Shown piece by piece: positions 1 to 24,200 of a stretch of 50,024 nucleotides of DNA. Positions within the stretch are counted from its first letter, which is position 1; every line of letters starts with the position of its first letter. The DNA comes from Trichinella spiralis (Eukaryota; Nematoda; Enoplea; Trichinellida; Trichinellidae), in contig CM012953.1 of the NCBI GenBank assembly GCA_000181795.3, positions 17,091,106 through 17,141,129 of the forward strand, written 5' to 3'. The notes under the pieces were generated by a model. The model was not told where the DNA came from, did not search any database, and was given only the letters and a program-made list of their open reading frames with translations. The position numbers were made by a program, and so were the translations under genes.

Positions 1-544
1 TGTGTTAGTTTGCTGTTGGCTTTAGTGAAAAATTAAATAATACAACTTATTAGAACTCTATTTTTTTTATGTTTTTTTTGAGAAATTGGTGTATTTATCC
101 CCTCTGAATAATAACGTCACTTTTTGATTCCAATAAAATTTAAGAATAATTAATAAAAATTTTTTTAAAAAATACTTATAAATGAAAAAGTGATGGGGTC
201 CCCACCCAAATTAAAATATTTAATAAACAAAAATTTTAAAGGGAGGGGGGGACTTCAAAGCAGGCAATAAAAAATTTGGGAAATAATAAACTTTTCCTTT
301 TTTTAGTTAGGTCGCTTTTTTTAAAGGTCGTAATTCTAAAAGGAAAGTTGAACCAAAGAAAGGAAAAATATTACAGCTAATCCCAAGGGAAAGATTGAAT
401 CAATGAGCAATTAGACAAGGAAAACCAATACGAAAAAGACTTTACGGTTAATAAAATAGCGAGATTACGGACTAATAAAATAGCAAGGACAACGACCAAT
501 AAATGAACAGTGGGACCGAATGGGAATAAAATTGAGCCCAACTG

Positions 545-1540
545 GGACCATCCCGCCTTGCTTCATGACGTGGTCCTCATTCGGCAAGCACAAAGTTTCC
601 CAGTAACCAAACTTCATTTGACTTCCTACACAAACCCATCAAGCATCGTGACACATCATATGACAGTGTACTGTTAGATTGGGCACTTACCATGTATTCT
701 ACGAATCCTCTTCATAGGCCATGATGCCCAGGGATTCTTAAAGGTTTGCTCTGCTTTTATTTCAGATTGTCTACAGTGTTGAAGTAGATCATTTATTTCT
801 TGTCGTGCCACCAGTTCAAAAATGATTCATCCCAGCACTGTTTCAACGGCGATTGTCTCGTCGTCCCTCCGGCGTTGAATTCTTTTGCCATATCAATCGA
901 GGCCGATTAATATGTATGTACTGGAATAGAACCTGCGATTCCAACTGATAGTTCAATCGATTCCGTGTTCTACCCTTGTGTCGGGATGGCCACGGATGTC
1001 ATTTCAGATTTTTGAGATTGTGAGTGCTGGTTTCCTTCACGTAAACAGACGTAATACAATTCTCAGTGAGATGCGTTCCGCTGAATTTTGAAGAACCGCC
1101 ATTCAAATATTCCGTTTTACCACAACAGATTCATCCGGTGCGAGAACTTCTGAGCCAAATCGATGTTCTTCTGATGTTGACAGCAGCGTTTCAGCATTCT
1201 GGAGGAGACTGTGGGCCTTGGCTTGTAGTGTCCCACATTTTAGAGAGGCGCTTGATGCTTCAGCTGCAGATATGTTGCTGAGTCAGTTTTGACGAGATGC
1301 AAAATTTTCTCACTGGCCTGTTCCACGGTTGGTTTCCAGATGACTTCTAGATTGATCAATTTAGCGCAATGATCACTGTTGCAGTTCAAATACTGCTCGA
1401 GGGCCAATTTCAAAGAATCGAACGTTCTCATTGACATCAGCTTGTTCCATCTCATTTCCATATTTGATTACTGTTTTCGACACAATCGGTATATGTCTAT
1501 CATTAGACAAAAGCTCCGGCTCGGAGGACCAAAAATATAT
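545..1540 (-). mobile_element. Old, broken BEL/Pao LTR retrotransposon (5' part)
   Basis: Read on the minus strand, an 18-nt tRNA primer binding site at 1531-1514 is followed by a gag-like start near 1461. Around 960-850 there is a stretch like the BEL protease domain (ILIGLD, then an AVETVLG-like motif). At about 780-590 the linker before the reverse transcriptase can be recognised (ESLGIMAYEEDS-like). The order is that of a BEL/Pao element. The LTR should begin near 1541 and run rightward, but I could not find its far end; no reverse transcriptase, integrase or 3' LTR is visible to the left. The copy is a fossil with several breaks and looks much older than the BEL element at 43-49 kb, from which its sequence differs strongly. 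Confidence 0.6.
1514..1531 (-). other. tRNA primer binding site of the old BEL element
   Basis: On the plus strand CTCCGGCTCGGAGGACCA is an exact tRNA 3' end including the untemplated CCA. On the minus strand it is a standard 18-nt retroelement primer binding site. The same 18 nt start the primer site of the young BEL element at 43547. Similarity to the tRNA ends where the methylated A58 of the T-loop would lie. Confidence 0.75.
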
Positions 1541-4500
1541 TGAAACTTGTTTGAGAAATAGACATATATATTCTATATTGTTGATTCTTGTGCATTTTAT
1601 TATTTCATACAGTGTACCTTTTTAAAAAACGATTTTCAAGTTCAAGAACAATATTTTTCAACATCATTTCAAAAATTATTGGTGCGTGAAATTTAACAAG
1701 CAGTGATCAGCTATAAAAGTAAAAGAAAGATCTATTAACGGCCGCACAAACGCCAGAAGGTAGAATAACAAAAATATAGCAATAAAAATCGACGAATCAA
1801 AGTCAGGCAGTGATAGAAACTAAAAAGATTGTTTTTCAAACATTACGATGCAACGTGATAATAGGTAAAATTTTTGTACAAAAGCAAAATTTCCACAATT
1901 AAACTTTACGATTTTCATCTCTGAAATATTTTTTGATGTTGTTTCAGAAGTATTATTTAACAACTAAGTTTGCTTATTCGTTTCAATGAAGATTTTTATT
2001 TTATCATTTTAAGAAATCAAAATTTCATCAGAGACCAAAACCTACTTGAGTCAATTAAAAATCGGATTATAAAAAATTTGAATCGAATTTTTTTTCAAAA
2101 TTTTCCGTTATTGCAAAAGTAAAGAAATGCATGCTGTTTATATGTTAATGAAATCTGAAAACTAGGTAAGAATTATAAAATTCTTCTGTAAATGAATAGG
2201 CATTGTTCTAATTTTGTAAATTACTGTATATAGTTTACTTGACAATCAATTAAATTTGTTACGATAGCTTATCTACTTTTCAGAATTCCAATGAAGAATT
2301 TGTACTACTGATTAATGGTTTTGTGCTAAGTGTTCGTGATTTGGCAGAAACTTATTTTATGTTTCAAAGTGAGGTATGATGTACTCAAAAAAATAATTAT
2401 ATTTTGAGTATTATTTATAAGAAATGAAAAATTCTTTATTTTAATAATGAAAAAATGTTAATTGGGTTTTTCCTTTATTATTTCGTTATTTGTTTTGAAA
2501 ATTATTTATTTAAATTCGCGTAATATGTCTGTTTGTGCTTTTGCTTGTTTATTTGAAAGTTTAAGGATTAGTGAAAAAATGCAATTTGAGAAGTATTGAA
2601 TTGTTTCCATTATTTTTTTAAATAAATTTTTTAAGTTTGACCTTTTTTGATTTAGAAAATGAAAAGTAACTTTTTTAAAAAGTGAACTGAATTATGCTTT
2701 GTTTTCCCTTGATTTTTCCTGTTGAATAAATTAAATGTTGATGTAATCAGAAGTGCTGTTATTTCGTTTGTGGTAATAACCGGAGGTTATTTTTTCTGCG
2801 TTCCATGTATTTTATTTCTGGCAGTAGACATATATTTTTCACAGGACATGCATATTTATTATTTACGTGAATAATTTTTTATAAATTTGTTATTGGTTTT
2901 TGAGATAAATTTATATTTAAAAAAATATTTTGAGCAAGATGCACTATTTGTCAAAAGAGAAAATGTTAAATACCAATGTCAGGTGTAAATTGTGAAGTTC
3001 GTAATGCTTCATGAGATGATGTGTCAATCATTTCGTTTATTTTCAAATATAAACTTGATATCCGCATGAACGACGAGGTTAACGTAATATGCGAAAAGTG
3101 ATTTCGAATTTTATTTCAGCTGTTGGTTTTACTGCGTAATTGTTTTCAACCATTGAAATTCGCATTTCATTTTAACCATGGAGTATTGTTTAAGATTGCA
3201 ATTTGTTGCATTGCATTTGATATATGACCCTGGGTAAATTGATTAGCAATATTTTTTTCATTTTGATATTAATTTTATTTTTTCAGATTTTTGTTTCAAT
3301 TGCTTTTCAAAATTTATATAATATTTACATGAAGTGAAACTGTAATGACGATTAAAAGTATTCGGTTTTGTTTTTCAAATTTTAATCTAAATGAATGCAA
3401 TATTCACAAAACTAACTAGAAAAGTATGTATTCGAATTGAAATTCCTTCGACATGAGCAATGAGATTTGGTTATTTTAAAACTTCTTTAGCATAAAATAG
3501 ATTATTAGATTCTGGATTTTAGTTTCTTTTTTATCTTGAATTAGTACGGTATGTCGTATTGTATTTAATGCATATTACGATGACCTTAAAGATTAAGAAT
3601 ATGAATATGAATGAATAAATGTATAAACGCTATTTTGTGCACGTAAAGCATTTCGAGATGAAATATTTGTATGTATCATTGGTATTTGTTTAAATTTTTA
3701 ATTTGCTTTTGAATCGCATTGAAAATAGTTTCGAAAGTTAAATTTGAATGCATTGAACGATAGCAGCGTAAATAGGCTGAACGTAACGATCATCAGATTC
3801 CGTTACAGAGTTCACGTTGATCGAGGTGAGCAATGAATATTATTTTTGCTTTTTATTTTACAAAATTTTGTTTTACTTGTGTGTAATTGATTGTTTTTTT
3901 CACAGAGTTTTCATGTTTTTCAAATTGTGTAAATTGTTGTAAAAATTTATCAATTTGGATTTCATGCTGTATGGCGAAGTTTCTTCACTTGTCTCAACAT
4001 GATCTTTTTTTTTCTCAAGCAATCAATAATAATATATTTTATCTAATTAAACGATAATAATACTTTTCTCTACTGATCTAAGCAACTTGTTGTTGTTGTT
4101 AACAAGTTCAGTCCGGGCAGGGGGGGGGAGGCTCTTTTTTATTTGCTGACCGGTTGCATGCTAGCCAGCTAATGTGGTGATTTATAGCACAGTGTCAGTT
4201 GTTTTGGTTTATCATCACCGGCCAGACAATTCTGACAAGTAGAATGGATTTTCACGACCACGAGATCACCGTTTTGCATTTATTTCGCTCGCAGAATTCA
4301 GCTCACAAACTGCTAACAATATTTGGAAGCTTAATTTAACGCGACATTTTGTTTACTGTTTTGTATTGTTTTCTGTTTTTCTTTTTGCTTTATTCTGTTG
4401 TTGTTGTTGTTGTGAACATATTTTTGCAAGTTGTTGTTTTTTACGATGACAGTTGGCTGATGGCCGTGGGCAAATTTTGTTGACCAATCAGTCCGTCCTC

Positions 4501-4562
4501 CCTGAACATCAATAATACAGTGACAAGGGAACGGCTCGTCTGGGAATTGGTGGTGAGGCGCC
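1541..4562. other. AT-rich intergenic spacer upstream of the TAO kinase
   Basis: About 3 kb of very AT-rich sequence with homopolymer runs and no reading frame that resembles a protein. The left few hundred bases may be LTR of the old BEL element. The right part presumably contains the promoter and 5' UTR of the TAO kinase. A G-run lies near 4119-4128. I see no clear TATA box, RNA gene or repeat. Confidence 0.5.
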
Positions 4563-11412
<6,850 letters not shown>

Positions 11413-12680
11413 TTTTTTTTAAACTTGAAGAACAACGATATGAATAATTGGAAGAAGATTATAGAAAAAAAGTATACGCTATACTATACTGCTCTAAAAA
11501 TACGTCGTCAGCTAAGATTGCAATTTTTAACAATCCACACCACCATTCGCTTCGCAGTTCAGCAGCGAAGAAACAAATGCGCTAACTGCTGATGGTGCTT
11601 TTTTTTCTTTTAAAAAACATTTTATTTTAAAATTTTTGTACATCCGATGTGACATAATTTTTATTTTTGTGTTTTATTCGAAAATTTTATGCAAAAAAAA
11701 AGCAAACGTGGAAAATAACGATTTGTTTGTCTTTGCTGGATTGCACAAATGGTGCAGGGAAAATTGTTTTTTTCTTTCAAAACAACATTTATGGCGGGAA
11801 ATATTTTATTTCATTTCAGCTGTAATTTTTCATCGCTAACTACAATTATATCTGAATAAGCTTATCATATGCATGTACATATGTGCGTGATGTATAACAG
11901 TATTACTCACTGTTGTGTACAGAGGATTTTTAATGTAAAATTATAATTTTTGTCTGCAATGTTTATTGTAGGACAATTTTTACACTGTGAGTCATTTCAG
12001 CTTCGAAAGTTTAAAATTGTAATGTTTGTAGTATCGATCCTTTGACTAATTTGCAATTCACATCCACATACATATTGATCAAAAAATTCGACCAGCTGAC
12101 TCAGTTTTGTAGCTACAATTACCGAATAAATGAAAAGCTTCACTGAATGTACGAAGTAAAATTTAAAATACTTTGTCTATACAATATATTCAGTGAAAAT
12201 ATTTGATGAAAACTTTTTAAAAATGGATTTCAATTGCATTTTTGTGTGTGCGTGAACTGAGAAATTTCAAGAATGGTTCTTTTTTTAAACGGAAGTTGGT
12301 TAGCCGTGTAAAAAAATTTAATCACATTATTATTTTCATGAAACAATTTATTCTTTCAATACGACTGACTGACTGACTGACTGACTGACTATTTACTGCA
12401 TTTTCGAATTTATTCGATAATTTTCATATAGAAAACAATGGAAAATTATAAAAAAAATTATTGGTAAAAGAAAATTAATGTAAGTTAAAAGTGTCGATTA
12501 GAATTTTATTTTTTATTTATCCAAATTCCCATGTTTTTGCCACTTTTTTTTGGTAAACCCAACTTATAAAATAATGACCTGCATATTTCAAACTGTAGTT
12601 ACTGTAGTTGTTTACTGTAATAGTAGGTGGGCAATTTCTTAAATCAATCATTTCTTCCCGCTTTTTCTTTTTGGTGTTTC
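11413..12680. other. Intergenic spacer TAOK-HDAC8 with microsatellite and polyA signal
   Basis: AT-rich non-coding DNA. An AATAAA at 12125-12130 could end the TAO kinase transcript. A perfect (GACT)n tract of seven units lies at 12363-12390. Short frames in this interval have no coding character. Confidence 0.5.
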
Positions 12681-12682
12681 AG
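12671..12682 (+). promoter_or_regulatory. Strong splice acceptor 21 nt upstream of HDAC8 ATG
   Basis: A pyrimidine-rich stretch ends in TTTCAG at 12682, 21 nt before the HDAC8 start codon, with no paired coding exon in front. In a nematode this could be a spliced-leader trans-splice acceptor; otherwise it closes a 5' UTR intron. The sequence alone cannot decide. Confidence 0.5.
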
Positions 12683-12703
12683 GGAAATCGATAAACGGTG
12701 AAA

Positions 12704-14936
12704 ATGTGTAGCGGTAGAATCGAAGGAATGCCAATTTTGAAAAAAGAAGAAGTCTGTGTGGCATTTTCTGTTGATTACAATAAGATTTGTGATTCGTTTG
12801 AACGTCTCGAAAAGCGATCATCGATCGTGTTTTCACTGTTGCAAGCGTACGGTCTGTTGGACCAAGTACGACTTTTCAAGCCTCTAATCGCTGACGAATC
12901 CACTGTGGGGGTTTTTCACAGTGATGATTACATCAGTTTTGTCAAAAATGCTTCGGCTGGTCTAATAGCGGAAGTTGAAGATGTCGAATCGGAGCCGATG
13001 CGCGATTATGGACTCGGTTATGATTGTCCAATATTTCCCGCGCTTTATGAATACGGCAGGGCGACGGTTGGCGCCACGGTCCACTGTGCTCAGTTGCTTG
13101 TCGACGGCAAAGCCAAGTTGGCGGTGAACGTGAACGGCGGTTGGCATCACGCGCGCAGGTCTGCGGCCGCAGGCTTTTGCTACTTCAACGATTGCGTTAT
13201 TGGCATATTGAAACTACGCGAACGTTTCAAGCGTGTGCTTTACATCGACTTGGACGCTCACCACGGCGATGCAGTATGTATATTATGTATTCTTTTTATA
13301 AGTAATGAATTATTTGCACATTTGATTTTACTCCACTATTTTTAATTTCAATAGTGAAGTGGAAAGTGAGATTTGTACCAGTGAAATTTATTTTTATTTT
13401 TATTTATTAATGTTTACGTTGAATGTGTTCAGTTGCACATATTTAGTTTAGTTAATTTTACATAATTGTCTTCTTTTCTTTCGTTAATAATTTTATTTTC
13501 GCACGGTTTTTTTGCTTGTTTTTACTTTTGATTGCAAAAGAGTCTGTAAACGATGACAAGCGTGTTAATTTATTATTATATTTTAACAGTAAGAGAAAAA
13601 TATGTGGTTACATAAAATGAAAAATCCCATGCTTAATCGTTCTTTTTTTTCACATATTTTTAATATTTTGTTTGCAAAAAGGGGTGATTTGAATATCGAT
13701 AACGTGAAAGGATGAAAAAAGTGAAATTTAGCATTTTACGTTTGGTTGGTTTTTTTTTTCGAGAAAGAAATGTAAATTTTGATCATCATTTCGCTTGAAT
13801 GCGCCGGAACATATATACATATCTTTTCTTATTTACTTTTGTTCAAATGTATTTGTTGTTGAAAAGTTTCAATACTTTGCTGTTCGAGTCTTTTTTTTTA
13901 ATCAAATATTTGTATGTAAAATTTTGAAAAGATCGATAACAAGCAATGTTGTTATTAAAAAAAAATTTTTTTTTCCTTTTCATTTTGTTACATCGGGAAG
14001 GAAATGGGTTATTTTTGTGTAAGCTTTTTTTGTCTTCCTAAGGTTGTTGGTTTTCGCCTATGAAAAGTAAAGAAAAATTTGTTGTCGATTAAAGAATTAT
14101 TTGAATGTTGTATGAATAAGTTGAATTTTTATTTAAAAATTCCAACATTAGCCAATGTCATTTGAAGTTGAAAGGATTTTTCAAATGTGCGTCAGTTGTT
14201 TGTATTGTTTTAGGAGCATGACTTGCTTGGTTTTATGCATTTAATGTATATATATATTTTTTTCCCTCTCTCTCTCTTTTTTTCGCTTTGTCGTTGTGGA
14301 CAAATTTTGCTGCGAATAAATAAATTGATTCTTGTGTTGTTGCAGGTGGAAGACGCGTTCTGCTCGACGAGGAGCGTTTTGACCGTTTCGTTGCACTGCT
14401 ACGAAGCGGGATTTTATCCTTGTAGCGGTTCAGTGGACGACGTGGGCGTTGGCTCGGGCAAATATTACGCGGTCAATGTTCCGTTTCGTCAGGGTCTGGT
14501 CGACGAGCAGTTGTTGTCGACGTTCGATGCCCTGGTACCGAAAATTGTCCACCTCTACCGTCCGGAAGTGGTCTTCCTCCAATTGGGCACGGACGGTTTG
14601 GCCGGCGATCCGGTGGCCGCGTTCAACTTGACCCCTTCGGCTTATGCTGGCGTTGTTTGTCGTGTGCTAGGCTTCGGCAAGCCGTGCTTGTTGGTCGGCG
14701 GCGGTGGCTACAAGCCGACCAACGTATCCCGCTGCTGGGCTCTTGTTTTGGGTGCTTTGTTGGGCCAAAATTTGGACGACGACATACCCGAGCACGCTTT
14801 CTTTTCCGCCTACGGTCCGGATTTTGTCCTCTGCAACCGACATTCCACTGGGACGATACCAAATTTGAATACTGACCACCAGTTGAATGAACTGTGTGAA
14901 CGAATTTTGTTAAATTTGAATCGAATTGAATGTTGA
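12704..14936 (+). CDS. HDAC8: Class I zinc-dependent histone deacetylase, HDAC8 type
   Basis: The enzyme removes acetyl groups from lysine with a catalytic Zn ion; HDAC8 targets include cohesin SMC3 and histones. Two exons, 12704-13273 and 14346-14936, join in phase 0 to give 386 residues (human HDAC8 has 377). The fold is complete. The GGWHHA motif holds the general-base pair His148/His149. Zn ligands are Asp184 and His186 in DLDAHHGD and Asp273 in QLGTDGLAGDP. Tyr312 in GGGGY is the transition-state Tyr. The N-terminal RSSIVFSLLQAY matches the human segment around regulatory Ser39. The C-terminus (AYGPDFVL) also matches HDAC8 and lacks the long tail of HDAC1-3. The intron of 1072 nt contains only AT-rich sequence. 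I start at ATG 12704; the upstream in-frame GTG is not a eukaryotic start. Confidence 0.95.
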
Positions 14937-15148
14937 TGTTGTTATTCATTCGCTTTTGCTTTTGCTTTTGTTGTTGTTCTGTATATAATACGCGAACGAA
15001 CACAGTCGACAGTCGTCGTCGACGCGATTCAATAATCGTGAGAAAAATTAATAATTTTTGTACGATTCGTTTGAGGCATATTTTGGAAACGAAGAAGAAA
15101 AACAAGAATGGAACAAGAAGGAAAAATTGTCTCAAGTTGTGGTTAGTG
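14937..15148 (+). other. Short HDAC8-PIK3C2 intercistronic region
   Basis: Only 212 bp separate the HDAC8 stop from the PIK3C2 start. I find no AATAAA in it. Possible acceptors are AACACAG near 15004 after a pyrimidine-rich stretch and GGTTAG two bases before the ATG. The spacing fits a nematode operon, but tight independent genes are equally allowed. Confidence 0.4.
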
Positions 15149-21200
<6,052 letters not shown>

Positions 21201-21533
21201 TCCATTTATTACAAATATTTTTCTTTTTTTCCCTCTTATTTGGACATTTTTACTAGAAAATTGCATTTGATATTTTGTTTCTTTCTATTTCAAATGAACA
21301 TTTTAAAAATATTCTCTATTGTATATTTTTTGATGAATGTTTTGTTTGATGCACAACACAATATTTGAATATATTATTTTTTTTTGCGGTTTATTACACA
21401 ATGAATATTTGATGATTTGCAAATGCAGAAAAAAAATTCTATTACCATAAATGTCCGTAGATAGATTGAAATAGACGAAGAAGAAGAAGAGAAACAGTCT
21501 CTCTATCCGCGCACGTGCATGCGCAAAGTGCAG
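21201..21533 (+). other. PIK3C2-THG1 intergenic region
   Basis: About 330 bp of AT-rich sequence with no canonical AATAAA. A CAG directly precedes the favoured THG1 ATG at 21534, but no good pyrimidine tract comes before it. No other feature seen. Confidence 0.4.
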
Positions 21534-22265
21534 ATGGCAAATACAAAGTGGGCGTATGTTCGAAAATTTGAACAGGCGGAAATGTGCTTGATGAACACTT
21601 GGATAGTGGTTCGTTTGGATGGTTGTTCGTTTCGACGATTCACCGAAGAGCATCGATTTGAAAAACCGAACGATCTAGCTGGCCTGAAATTGATGTACGC
21701 TGCGGCCAAGACGGTTATGAACAATTACAAAGATATTCGAATCGCTTATGGTCATAGTGACGAATTCAGCTTTGTTTTCTGGAAGCGAACCGATCTTTGG
21801 AATCGTCGTCTGCAGAAATTCGTCTCGACCATCACCAGCTTGTTCACTTCCAATTACATTTTCCAATGGAATTTCCATTTCAATGACAACAGACCGCTCA
21901 TTTGGGCACCGTGTTTCGACGGTCGTGTAGTACTGTATCCGACGGACGAAAATTTGACAGATTATTTGAAATGGCGTCAAGCCGACTGTCACATTAACAA
22001 TTTGTACAATACTGTATTTTGGAAACTGGTCAACGAAGGCCAATTGAAGCCGGCTGAAGCTGAAAAGCGACTGTGCGGCTCTACTGCCGCGGACAAGAAT
22101 GAAATTCTATTCAGCCAATTCAACACCAATTACAACAACGAGCCGGATATTTTTCGCAAAGGCACCGTACTGTATCGCAACGTCGACGGCGAAACGGTGA
22201 ACACATTTCACGGAAGTATTATTGACGATCAATTTTGGCAATCGAATGCCCATCTGTTGAACTAA
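21534..22265 (+). CDS. THG1: tRNA-His guanylyltransferase
   Basis: THG1 adds the extra G(-1) to the 5' end of tRNA-His by 3'-5' polymerisation, the identity mark for histidyl-tRNA synthetase. The gene is intronless and encodes 243 residues from ATG 21534, close to yeast Thg1 (237). I prefer this start because MANTKWAYVRKFE matches the usual MAKSKFEYVRDFE start; an in-frame ATG at 21519 would add five residues. The catalytic metal-binding sites are visible: WIVVRLDG (Asp near 25) and GHSDEFSFVF (Asp/Glu near 73). The conserved ADCHINNLYNT motif and the C-terminal family signature follow. No mitochondrial targeting extension is evident. AATAAA at 22616-22621 may be its polyadenylation signal. 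Confidence 0.94.
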   Translation: MANTKWAYVRKFEQAEMCLMNTWIVVRLDGCSFRRFTEEHRFEKPNDLAGLKLMYAAAKTVMNNYKDIRIAYGHSDEFSFVFWKRTDLWNRRLQKFVSTITSLFTSNYIFQWNFHFNDNRPLIWAPCFDGRVVLYPTDENLTDYLKWRQADCHINNLYNTVFWKLVNEGQLKPAEAEKRLCGSTAADKNEILFSQFNTNYNNEPDIFRKGTVLYRNVDGETVNTFHGSIIDDQFWQSNAHLLN

Positions 22266-23573
22266 TTGACTGTGAATAGAAGATCAAAGCTGAACATTTT
22301 GTTCACTCTACATCATCGCATATTATTATGACGTTTTTATATGATTTTCATCGAATGCTTTCACATTTCATCTTTTTCAATTTCAATTCAATTTGATAGC
22401 AGTTGAGAATCCGTTTTGTTGAATCACTGACACTACGCTGTTGTGCACATTTATTTATTTATTTATTTATTTATGATCAGTGCTGAACTGTGAGAATGAG
22501 AAGAAAAGAATGGATTTTGTAATCGTACAACTGTAATTTAAAATTACTATTTCAATCAACAGAGAACTGCTCTCATTTGGCGTCGAACAAAAATAATGGC
22601 AATAATTTTAATTTAAATAAAACTGAACAACAATGTAATGTTTTTTTTTCAATTACAAACAACCGAACACATGAAAACTGATCATTTATTGATTGCGTTA
22701 TTTATTTATTTATTTATTATGTGTACAGCAATAAAAAAATAATGACAGTGCAGTACAAAAAGTGAAAAAATATCAACTAAGAAAAACAAAATTAAAAAAT
22801 GCACCCTTAAAGTAAGTATATTGTTGTTTTGTTTTACTTTTTTTCTTCTTCATCCTATCTCTATCTGTTGATAAGAAATAATAAAATTCGATTTAACAAT
22901 TTCAAAAAACAACGAATGCTGCTTTTCCTCCATCCAACTGACCAAATAACGATTGATAACTGAATTTGAAAACCAACCAACACAACAACATTTATATAGC
23001 AAAATAAAATTATTGATGTGACAACTTGGAAGGAACAAAGTAAGTTTTTTTTTTTGTAAACTTATTCACTGAAACATATTTATTTATTCACAGTATATTT
23101 ATTAAAATTAATGTAGTTAGTTATTGTAAATTCCATTATAATTTATTTGATTTTCAAGATCTTCACGCTATACTCGATGTGGCTGGCCGGCGATTTATTT
23201 AAACTGAATGTTGCTGGTCTGGTCGAAGCAAGCTGATATAATGGTCTTCGCCCAGCAGCGAAACAAAATATTGAGCATGGAATTTTATTTCAACGAATAA
23301 AGTCAACAGACAATAGACAACATTGCAGACGAATCGATACAACATTTAAATAATGAAAAAAAAACTTTTTAACACCATTCTTGTACACTATTATTTATTT
23401 GATTGATTGTTAAGAAACTTTAAAGTTGTAATTACTATTTCAATATTGTTATTTAAAAAAAATTCTCAAGTTTAAACTGCTTTCAACATTTTACTTTAAA
23501 ATTGTATTTTTTATTTTAAAGTAAAAAAAAGAAGGCGTCAGATCACGTCCTGTTTAGTTTTATACTTGACAGC
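22266..23573. other. Non-coding spacer THG1-RS gene
   Basis: AT-rich sequence with TTTA/ATTT runs (for example 22449-22472 and 22696-22720) and an AATAAA at 22616-22621 that fits the THG1 3' end. No coding frame or RNA gene recognised. Confidence 0.5.
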
Positions 23574-24200
23574 ATGAAGAAACGTGGGAAAGCAAAAGTT
23601 TCTCGTTCTAATCCCAGGCCCAGTCGTACTCCTGGACCTAGTCAGAGCAGAATACGAAGTCGAAGGAACAGAAGCCGAAGCCGAAGCCGAAGCCGGAGCC
23701 GGAGCCGGAGCCGGAGCCGAGGCCGGAGCCGAGGCAGAAACTGGAACCAAAGTCAGAACCAAACTTCATACAATTGTGAAAACCGACGTTCGAGAAGATC
23801 AAAAAGGCAAAAAGCTGCAAAGAAGCGATCCGGTGAAGAATCGACTGAAGAAAATGAACCATCTCCGCTAATGTGTTCCAGGTGCTTGCAATTGATTCGA
23901 CCACGTTCCGCATCAAAAAATGCTCACGTCAACCAAGGTATACAAAGAAAATCCTGGCGTCGTGCAGCTACACGTCGACCAGTAAGAAGCCGGCCCAAGT
24001 CGCCCACGGTCACATTTAGAAAATCTAGCCCGAAAGAGTGGTCGATCGAGGTACCTAAAGCTCAAAAGAAATTGGACAACGCAATGAAACTCCAGTTTAC
24101 GGCAAAACGGTGCCCGTTGCGGCACGGGAGATCCATTGTTGGTCGAAGATTATTCTATGATAGTGATGACAGTGATGAAGATGACCAGAAAGAGACTTAA
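23574..24200 (+). CDS. Basic RS-dipeptide-repeat protein, family unknown
   Basis: A single open exon of 208 residues with a clean ATG and stop. Residues about 8-60 carry Arg-Ser dipeptides typical of splicing-factor RS domains. Then come a Lys/Arg-rich segment, a CSRCLQLI two-Cys motif near residue 102, further basic segments, and an acidic tail (DSDDSDEDD). There is no RNA-recognition motif, so it is not a classical SR protein. RS domains are phosphorylated by SR protein kinases and usually act in the nucleus; that role is inference here. Base composition is coding-like through the whole frame, including the non-repeat half. AATAAA at 24363-24368 would serve its 3' end. It may be a lineage-specific gene or the last exon of a larger one. 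Confidence 0.6.
   Translation: MKKRGKAKVSRSNPRPSRTPGPSQSRIRSRRNRSRSRSRSRSRSRSRSRGRSRGRNWNQSQNQTSYNCENRRSRRSKRQKAAKKRSGEESTEENEPSPLMCSRCLQLIRPRSASKNAHVNQGIQRKSWRRAATRRPVRSRPKSPTVTFRKSSPKEWSIEVPKAQKKLDNAMKLQFTAKRCPLRHGRSIVGRRLFYDSDDSDEDDQKET
23671..23735 (+). repeat. Hexamer repeat (CGAAGC/CGGAGC) coding Arg-Ser
   Basis: Tandem 6-bp units with a third-position A to G switch along the array encode the RS dipeptides of the 23574-24200 frame. The regular hexamers suggest growth by slippage. Confidence 0.8.

Noticed and set aside
12363-12390. GACT tandem tract as a regulatory site
   Set aside because: Plain microsatellite; nothing else supports a function.
14930-15148. Upstream in-frame extension of PIK3C2 starting at ATG 14930
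   Set aside because: It overlaps the HDAC8 stop region and is low-complexity Phe/Cys and Arg-rich; the acidic MEPDDDDLIAW start at 15149 is the better N-terminus.
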